Source: Verrucomicrobia bacterium TMED56
GTDB taxonomy: Bacteria; Verrucomicrobiota; Verrucomicrobiia; Opitutales; Seribacteraceae
Assembly (NCBI GenBank): GCA_002167265.1
Contig: NHDJ01000021.1
Span: 1-8,296, forward strand
DNA: 8,296 nt
Reading direction: 5' to 3'
The position numbers and the translations under genes were made by a program. The notes beneath the pieces are model-generated. The model did not search any database and was not told the origin of the DNA. It saw only the letters and a program-made list of their open reading frames with translations. Positions 1 to 5,327 of this stretch are shown here, one piece after another; position 1 is the stretch's first letter, and every line of letters starts with the position of its first letter.

Positions 1-1848
1 GTTATACAGCCTCAAGGTGGAATTACTCGTAGGCCAGGATTACAATATGTTTCAACTATACCTTCTGCTGCTGCTCCTCAAAGTGGATGCAGATTAGTAC
101 CTTTTGAATTTTCAACTACACAAAGTTATATGTTGTTATTTGTACATAATAGAATGTACATCTATAAAGATAAAGTTTTACAAACAAATATTAATGGAAC
201 CGGTAATGATTACTTGGTTACAACTATTACATCAGCAATGATTAGTACAATAGATTATGCTCAATCAGCAGATACATTAATTGTTGTCCAGGAGGACATG
301 GCCCCTAAACAAATTAAAAGAGGAGCTAGTCATACTGCTTGGACTATTGCAGATATTACATTTGAGTATATTCCAAAATTTGCATTTTCATTATCTACAT
401 CTAATCCAGCTGGAACAATAACTCCTTCTGCTGTAGATGGTAACATTACAATAACAGCATCTTCATCAGTTTTTTCTTCAAGTAATGTTGATGATTATGT
501 TGAGGCAGTTGATGGAATTGGTAGAGCAAGAATAACTAGGCATGTATCTGGTACATCTGTTGAGGCTATTGTTGAAATACCATTTTTTAATACATCTGCT
601 ATAGCAAATGGATCTTGGTTATTAGAAGTTGATTATGTAGATGCCTGGAGTAATACTAATGGTTATCCTAGAACAGTAACTTTCCATGAAGGAAGATTAT
701 ATTTTGGTGGATCTAAATCTAGACCAAACACAATCTTTGCATCTAGAGTAGGAAGATTTTTTGATTTTAATCCAGGTGAGGCATTAGATGATGATGCTAT
801 AGAAGTTACATTAAACACAGGCCAGGTTAATGCTGTTACAGGATTATTCTCTGGTAGAGATTTACAAATATTTACTAAAGGTGGTGAATTCTTTTTACCA
901 CAATCAGATCTAGATCCAATCACACCCAGCAATGTTGTAATACAAGGTGCAACTAAAAGAGGATCTAAAGAAGGTATCAAGCCTGTGGGAGCAGAAAGTG
1001 GTACAATGTTTATACAAAGATCTGGTAAGTCATTAAGAGAATTTTTATTTAGTGATGTAGAGTTATCTTACATATCAAATAATATTTCTTTATTATCTTC
1101 TCATTTACTTGTTACTCCAACAGATTTAGCATTAAGAAAAGCAACATCTACTGATGATGGTGATTTATTATTAATTGTTAATACTGATGGATCTCTTGCA
1201 ACTTATTCAATCTTGAGAGGCCAAAATGTTATAGCTCCATCTTTATCATCTACTGATGGTGAATTTATAAATGTAGCTGTAGATGTAGATACAATTTATT
1301 TTGTAATTAAAAGAACAGTTAATTCTAATACAGTTTATTATGTTGAAACTTGGAATGATGATAACACTACAGATAGTTCAATATTATTTACCGGTGGTAC
1401 AAAACCAACAACTACAACATTAAGTGGGTTATCACATTTACAAGGTAAGACAGTTAAAGTAATTGCTGATGATGCAATGCAAAATGATAAAGTTGTTAAT
1501 GGATCTGGTCAAATAACTTTAGATGCTGTTCCAACAACTTATGTTGAAGTAGGATTAAACTATACACCTACTGTTAAAACAATGCCGGTAGAATTAAAAT
1601 TACCAAGTGGTAATACAGTTGGGCAAAAGAAAAGAATAGTAGAGGCATCAGCTTTATTATACCTTTCACAAAATTTAACTTTAGATGCTAAAGAATTTCC
1701 ATTTACAGCAGCAAGTTTTTTTACAGGAAAGAAAAGAAGAAAACCAATGTTAGGTTATGATCGTGAAGGACAACTAACATTTAGTCAATCAGCTCCCCTA
1801 TTCTTCACATTACTTGGGGTAGAGTATAAAGTGAGTGTAGGTCAATAA
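1..1848 (+). CDS. Tail tubular protein B (T7 gp12-type nozzle / stabilization protein), 5' partial
   Basis: The frame is open from base 1, so the true start lies left of the window. The first in-window ATG at 130 is internal, because family motifs lie upstream of it. The visible part is 615 residues; T7 gp12 is 794. Numbering from base 1, residues 6-16 hold the family's early GG-x-x-RRPG-x-x-Y motif. Residues 228-237 (FHEGRLYFGG), followed by the SRPNTIFASRVGRFFDF stretch and ALDDDAI (261-267), are the typical central block in which the protein names its 'bad' surface strands. GRDLQIFTKGGEFF (285-298) and a P-x-N-V-x-x-Q segment follow. The protein is beta-rich, with many Thr, Ser and Val, and no membrane segment. 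In the T7 family it forms the hexameric nozzle at the tail tip, which closes the channel and touches the host surface. The downstream internal virion genes fit this role. Family assignment is firm; host contact is inferred from the family. Confidence 0.9.
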   Translation, partial: VIQPQGGITRRPGLQYVSTIPSAAAPQSGCRLVPFEFSTTQSYMLLFVHNRMYIYKDKVLQTNINGTGNDYLVTTITSAMISTIDYAQSADTLIVVQEDMAPKQIKRGASHTAWTIADITFEYIPKFAFSLSTSNPAGTITPSAVDGNITITASSSVFSSSNVDDYVEAVDGIGRARITRHVSGTSVEAIVEIPFFNTSAIANGSWLLEVDYVDAWSNTNGYPRTVTFHEGRLYFGGSKSRPNTIFASRVGRFFDFNPGEALDDDAIEVTLNTGQVNAVTGLFSGRDLQIFTKGGEFFLPQSDLDPITPSNVVIQGATKRGSKEGIKPVGAESGTMFIQRSGKSLREFLFSDVELSYISNNISLLSSHLLVTPTDLALRKATSTDDGDLLLIVNTDGSLATYSILRGQNVIAPSLSSTDGEFINVAVDVDTIYFVIKRTVNSNTVYYVETWNDDNTTDSSILFTGGTKPTTTTLSGLSHLQGKTVKVIADDAMQNDKVVNGSGQITLDAVPTTYVEVGLNYTPTVKTMPVELKLPSGNTVGQKKRIVEASALLYLSQNLTLDAKEFPFTAASFFTGKKRRKPMLGYDREGQLTFSQSAPLFFTLLGVEYKVSVGQ

Positions 1849-1850
1849 TG
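1839..1850 (+). promoter_or_regulatory. TAATG stop-start overlap with short AGG ribosome site (gene 1 / gene 2)
   Basis: The TAA of the tail gene (1846-1848) shares its last A with the ATG of the next gene (1848-1850). AGG at 1839-1841 lies six bases before the ATG, a workable but weak Shine-Dalgarno. This layout suggests that ribosomes ending gene 1 restart at gene 2. Confidence 0.7.
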
Positions 1851-2339
1851 GCAAATCCTTGGGCAATAATTGCAGTAGTAGCATCAGTTGGTAAAGCCTA
1901 TGGCACATACATGGGAGGCATGGCACAAAAGGCTTACTATGATGCCCAGGCTGATGTAGCTTTATTACAATACAAAGAAAAAAGAATTTCTGCAAAAGAA
2001 GATGGAGTAAAAGTTTTAGAAGAAACTAATAAAGCATTAGGTTCTATTATAGCTAAAGGTGCAGCTGGTGGTTTAATGACTAATGAAGGATCTATGCTTA
2101 CTGCTCAAATGGTTACATTAAGAGAAGGAACAGAAGATTATAATATAGCTTTGATCAACCAAGAGCTAATGAAAAATTTAGGACTATTAGAATTTAAAAA
2201 CTTTAAACAAGCTGGTAAGTATGCAAAAAAATTTGGTATTTTAAATGCAATTACAGGATTAGGTACTGATATAGGAACAATCGGAACCACAGGAGCATTT
2301 GATAAAACACCAGATAAAGGATTGAAGGTAGCTCCATAA
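1848..2339 (+). CDS. Small internal virion protein, T7 gp14-like by position and composition
   Basis: A complete 163-residue protein; T7 gp14 is 196. It opens with a hydrophobic segment (residues 4-24, WAIIAVVASVGKAYGTYMGGM) that could insert in or cross a membrane. A long helical part rich in Ala, Gln and Lys follows (25-70), then the small-residue stretch AKGAAGGLMTNEGSM (69-83), another helix (85-128) and a Gly/Thr/Ile-rich tail (130-150). The AAGG...GS element between helices is common in gp14-type proteins. In T7, gp14 is ejected first and makes the outer-membrane pore of the DNA-entry channel. That role here is inferred from gene order (directly after the nozzle gene) and from the amphipathic and hydrophobic pattern, not from a catalytic motif. 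The start overlaps the upstream stop by one base, with AGG at 1839-1841 as a weak ribosome site. It lacks cysteine. Confidence 0.6.
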   Translation: MANPWAIIAVVASVGKAYGTYMGGMAQKAYYDAQADVALLQYKEKRISAKEDGVKVLEETNKALGSIIAKGAAGGLMTNEGSMLTAQMVTLREGTEDYNIALINQELMKNLGLLEFKNFKQAGKYAKKFGILNAITGLGTDIGTIGTTGAFDKTPDKGLKVAP

Positions 2340-2341
2340 TG
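2325..2341 (+). promoter_or_regulatory. TAATG stop-start overlap with AAGG ribosome site (gene 2 / gene 3)
   Basis: TAA 2337-2339 overlaps ATG 2339-2341 by one base. AAGG at 2325-2328, inside the end of gene 2, is ten bases upstream of the start. Coupled translation is inferred from the overlap. Confidence 0.65.
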
Positions 2342-4252
2342 GCAAAAACTAGAGTTGGATATAGAGGTAATTCAGTACAAGGATATAGTATTCCTGGAAT
2401 AAGGTTTGCTCAATACAGTTCTTTAACATCTGGTCTAAATGATATGAATAGAAAACTAGATCGTTTAAGTAGTTTTGCTACCAATGAATTAGACAAAGCA
2501 ATGTTAGAGGAAGGTAAAAAATATGGAGCAGAAAATCCATTAAGTTTAGAACAATTCCTTGATGCTAATCCAGCTGAAAAAAATAAAATGTTTAAAGGTA
2601 ACTCTGTTACTACAAAAGGAAAAGCTATTAAGGCTGCTCAAGTTGCTACCCTTTCAACTAATATGGTAATAGATGCACAAAGTAAATTCGCTGCATTAAA
2701 AGAAATAGCTTACAAAACTGATATGGATTTAGAAACATATCAATTACAACTTAACGCAATTACAGAAGGATATGCAGATAGTTTAATTTCAGTAGATGCA
2801 GATGCATCTATAGCTACTAAAGCAAAACTAGCATCTACAGCAAATAGTTACTTTACAGCTTATTCAGATAAAAAGATTAAAGATTTTGTTAATCAAAAGA
2901 AAACTGTAGCTTTAATTTATGGTCAAGAAAAAATAAAAGAAATTGCAGATATAGTTAAAGGTGGTGATTTGTATGTTGGTGTAGATCACGATGATGATGA
3001 TAGTTATGAAATAAGAACAGTAGATCAAATATTAGATGCAAGAAAATTACAAGTTATTGGTGAGCTAAATAATCAAAATGTAAGTTCAGAAAAAATAGCA
3101 GAGTGGTCTAATAAATGGGATGATGAAGTTATTAAAGCAAAACAAAATGTATTATATGATTATGTTAATCAAGATGAGAATAAAGTAGATGGAACAACAA
3201 TTACTAAATACTTTGAAGAGGCAGATAAAGGAAACTTTGAAAATAATGATAGATTAAAAAAAATCTATAACAGTTTGCCAGAAGATAAGAAAAAAGAATT
3301 CCATGATAAGTTAGATGAATGGAAAGATGATGCTTATAAAGATCTAACAGAAAAAGAAGAAATGTTAGAGTTTGATACAAAAGATGATCAAGATGATTTA
3401 CAAACAAAATACTATACAGCTAAAAGAGAAGGTAATTTTACATTAGCTAAATCTCTTGTTGAAGAGGCAAAAATTTATGACAAACTTTATAAAGAGTTAT
3501 CAGAAGATTTTAGACAAGCAGAAAATGATGCAACATTTGATAACAGAGATACTGTAGCAATTTTAAATGATAGTTTAGTACAAGGTACTTTAACTATATC
3601 TGAAATTAAACAAGCACACAGAGATCTTAAATTAAGTGCTAAAACAAAATATGCTTTGATTGAAAAAGTAATTACTCAAAAAGATAATAAATGGAAAGCA
3701 GCTGATGCTTACATGAGAAAGTCTTTTGGTTATCCAGATCTTGATATGGCAGCTTTTGCAGAAGAGGCCCCTGTTGCTTACAATAAATATAGAAAAAAAT
3801 CATTAGATCTTTATGATTATATGTTAGACAATCCAGAGCTTACAGCTAAAGATATTATGGAAAAAGCTAGAGAATTATCCGAAGATGTTGCAACAGATAC
3901 TGAAAAGAAAAATGAAGAGCTTTTAACAAAAAACAAATTAACAAATACCCAGGGTAAATTTGGTTTTAAAAAACAAGTTTTTATTAATTACTTAAAAGAA
4001 AATGTATCGGTAGATAAAATACCAAAGATACAAGAATTAACTAAATATAATTTTAATGATATTATGCTTTCTACTGATGAGGATATAGATGACTTTATAT
4101 CTGTATTAGAAGAAATAAAAAACATAGAAGTTAAAAAAGGTTGGCTTGTTAGAGATGTTGTAAGGCCATTAGATCTTACAGATGCTACACTAGACGCAGC
4201 TATTAAAGAATTAAATTATTTAAAAACAATTAATAATGAGGTTCCACAATAA
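2339..4252 (+). CDS. Large helical internal virion protein in the gp15 position
   Basis: A complete 637-residue protein; T7 gp15 is 747. The first 25 residues are basic and Gly/Tyr-rich (RVGYRGNSVQGYSIPGIRF). A helical block with RKLDRLSSFA...EEGKKYGAENPLSLEQF (38-73) follows; this resembles the N-terminus of gp15-place proteins in other podovirus-like phages. Most of the rest is strongly charged predicted helix, rich in Lys, Glu and Asp, with little hydrophobic content and no membrane segment. Residues 355-376 (KYYTAKREGNFTLAKSLVEE part) look like a single helical-hairpin unit of TPR kind, but one unit is weak evidence. An acidic patch DHDDDD lies at 216-221. In T7, gp15 joins gp16 to form the periplasmic tube for DNA entry. 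Place in the operon and helical character support an analogous job. No enzyme motif and no cysteine were seen. Sequence similarity to T7 itself is not evident by eye. Confidence 0.6.
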   Translation: MAKTRVGYRGNSVQGYSIPGIRFAQYSSLTSGLNDMNRKLDRLSSFATNELDKAMLEEGKKYGAENPLSLEQFLDANPAEKNKMFKGNSVTTKGKAIKAAQVATLSTNMVIDAQSKFAALKEIAYKTDMDLETYQLQLNAITEGYADSLISVDADASIATKAKLASTANSYFTAYSDKKIKDFVNQKKTVALIYGQEKIKEIADIVKGGDLYVGVDHDDDDSYEIRTVDQILDARKLQVIGELNNQNVSSEKIAEWSNKWDDEVIKAKQNVLYDYVNQDENKVDGTTITKYFEEADKGNFENNDRLKKIYNSLPEDKKKEFHDKLDEWKDDAYKDLTEKEEMLEFDTKDDQDDLQTKYYTAKREGNFTLAKSLVEEAKIYDKLYKELSEDFRQAENDATFDNRDTVAILNDSLVQGTLTISEIKQAHRDLKLSAKTKYALIEKVITQKDNKWKAADAYMRKSFGYPDLDMAAFAEEAPVAYNKYRKKSLDLYDYMLDNPELTAKDIMEKARELSEDVATDTEKKNEELLTKNKLTNTQGKFGFKKQVFINYLKENVSVDKIPKIQELTKYNFNDIMLSTDEDIDDFISVLEEIKNIEVKKGWLVRDVVRPLDLTDATLDAAIKELNYLKTINNEVPQ

Positions 4253-4254
4253 TG
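4237..4254 (+). promoter_or_regulatory. TAATG stop-start overlap with TGAGG ribosome site (gene 3 / gene 4)
   Basis: TAA 4250-4252 overlaps ATG 4252-4254. TGAGG at 4237-4241 is ten bases before the start. It lies in the last codons of gene 3 and supports this start choice for gene 4. Confidence 0.65.
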
Positions 4255-5325
4255 AAAACAGATGAAATGTTAGATAATAATATTACTACAGAAGATAACA
4301 TTGTTGGTAACGCATTGAATAATGAAATTACTACAGAAGATAATATTGCATCTAATAAAAAATTAAATGATCTAAATGATTTTGAAAGTTATTGGAATAA
4401 TTATCAAGATTTTAGTAATGGCAATAGTGAATATACATTAACTGATAAAGGTTATGTTGTTGTAGAAGAAGATAGTATCTTTGACAAAAGTTTTTTTTAC
4501 GCAAAAGATCTTGGGGTGGGTACTGCTAGAGGTGTTACCAAACTTACAGAAAGTGTTGGTGGGTTAGGACTAGCTACATTAGAAAAACTAAATTTAGTAT
4601 CTGATGGATCTGTACAAAAGTTTGGTGAGTTCTTTAAAAATGAAGTTTATCCAAGAATAGGTGAAACAGAAACTTTAGCTGGAGGATTTGCAGAAGGTAT
4701 AGCTCAATACTTAACTCCAGGTCTAGGTTACTACAAATTATTTAACACAGTTATAAAAGCAAAAGGTGTATTGCCATTTATTACAAGAGCATTAGCAGCA
4801 GAGGCAGCTACTGTAGGTACAGCTCAAGTTCCAACAGATCCAAATTTTTTAAGTTTTATGTCAGAAATTTTTGGAGTAGATACAAAGACAGCAGATAGTA
4901 TGTCAAAAGAAATATTTATTTATCTTGCTACACCAGAAACAGATTACAATGCTGATAGTGTGTTTGAAGAAAAAATGAAAGCTATTATAGCCGATAGTGC
5001 ATTAGGCCCTGTAGGTGAAGGTATAGTTCCAATGTTTAAAATATTAAGCAAGATGTTTAAGTCAGCAAAATCTGATAAACAAATTATGAAAGAGATTAAT
5101 GATGCTATGCCACCAGCTCAAGAAACATATTTAGATGGTTCAGCTTTTCCAACAGAAAGAGAAATAGAAGAATTAGGCTTGAGTAAAAAATTAATTAAAT
5201 CACATCAAAAATTAGATAGAGATACATTAAAATATGAAAAAAAAGTAGGAATTAAAAATAAAGCAAAAGATAAAGATTTAATAAATGTTGCACCAGAAAT
5301 AAAGAAAGGATTGGTTGAAAAATAA
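4252..5325 (+). CDS. Putative internal virion protein, N-terminal piece of a split gp16-like ejected protein
   Basis: A complete 357-residue protein. Residues 4-8 are DEMLD, shared with the next gene. Residues 9-38 are two 15-residue repeats, and the leader to about residue 55 is Asn/Asp/Glu-rich and probably disordered. The ordered part holds AKDLGVGTARGVTKL (84-98), then GGFAEGIAQYLTPGLG (144-159), an Ala-rich helix near 180-190, and YLATPETDY...DSVFEEKMKAIIADSALGPVGEG (224-257). This order (a Gly/Ala helical start, a G-x-A-x-G-x-x-Q-x-L segment, then a 'YLA ... D/S-E ... K-A-I ... G-x-x-G' segment) is what I recall from the middle of very large internal virion or polyvalent proteins of other phages and prophages. 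There it continues, in one chain, into sequence like that of the following gene. The C-terminus is lysine-rich and probably flexible. No lysozyme or transglycosylase motif is visible. The fission view is inference; a separate structural protein is the alternative. Confidence 0.6.
   Translation: MKTDEMLDNNITTEDNIVGNALNNEITTEDNIASNKKLNDLNDFESYWNNYQDFSNGNSEYTLTDKGYVVVEEDSIFDKSFFYAKDLGVGTARGVTKLTESVGGLGLATLEKLNLVSDGSVQKFGEFFKNEVYPRIGETETLAGGFAEGIAQYLTPGLGYYKLFNTVIKAKGVLPFITRALAAEAATVGTAQVPTDPNFLSFMSEIFGVDTKTADSMSKEIFIYLATPETDYNADSVFEEKMKAIIADSALGPVGEGIVPMFKILSKMFKSAKSDKQIMKEINDAMPPAQETYLDGSAFPTEREIEELGLSKKLIKSHQKLDRDTLKYEKKVGIKNKAKDKDLINVAPEIKKGLVEK
4261..4275 (+). repeat. Dispersed 15-bp direct repeat, copy 1 (DEMLD tag of gene 4)
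   Basis: The 15-mer gatgaaatgttagat codes for DEMLD at residues 4-8 of gene 4. The identical bases occur in the same reading register near the start of gene 5 (5352-5366). Confidence 0.85.
4276..4365 (+). repeat. Two-unit 45-bp tandem repeat coding for a 15-residue repeat
   Basis: Residues 9-23 and 24-38 of gene 4 share the core ITTEDNI. At DNA level the 17-mer attactacagaagataa occurs at 4282-4298 and again at 4327-4343, exactly 45 bases apart. The ends of the units have diverged (VGNALN against ASNKKL). This looks like an in-frame duplication within a disordered leader. Confidence 0.85.
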
Positions 5326-5327
5326 TG
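5306..5327 (+). promoter_or_regulatory. TAATG stop-start overlap with distant AAGGA ribosome site (gene 4 / gene 5)
   Basis: TAA 5323-5325 overlaps ATG 5325-5327. The only purine-rich site is AAGGA at 5306-5310, 14 bases from the ATG, which is longer than the usual spacing. The start of gene 5 may therefore depend on restart by ribosomes leaving gene 4, which would tie the amounts of the two proteins together. Confidence 0.55.

Noticed and set aside
130..132. ATG at 130 as the start of the tail nozzle gene
   Set aside because: The frame is open back to base 1, and the GG-x-x-RRPG family motif lies upstream at 16-39, so the gene starts outside the window.
663..980. Minus-strand open frame of 105 codons
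   Set aside because: It lies fully inside the most conserved part of the tail nozzle gene, has no ribosome site and no recognisable product; it is a shadow of the + strand gene.
1810..1995. Minus-strand open frame of 61 codons across the gene 1 / gene 2 border
   Set aside because: Unlikely composition (Leu, Pro and Cys-rich, unlike all other proteins here) and opposite to coupled late genes.
2984..3019. EF-hand calcium loop in gene 3
   Set aside because: The Asp spacing starts like one, but the required Glu at loop position 12 and the central Gly are missing.
3204..3407. Minus-strand hydrophobic open frame of 67 codons
   Set aside because: The apparent Leu/Tyr/Phe richness is the complement of Lys/Glu/Asp codons of gene 3; no independent sign of coding.
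5237..5325. A-run at 5237-5244 as a -1 frameshift site fusing genes 4 and 5
   Set aside because: The run A-AAA-AAA is in the right register to slip, but after a -1 shift the frame meets TAA at 5253-5255, before gene 5, so no fusion would result.
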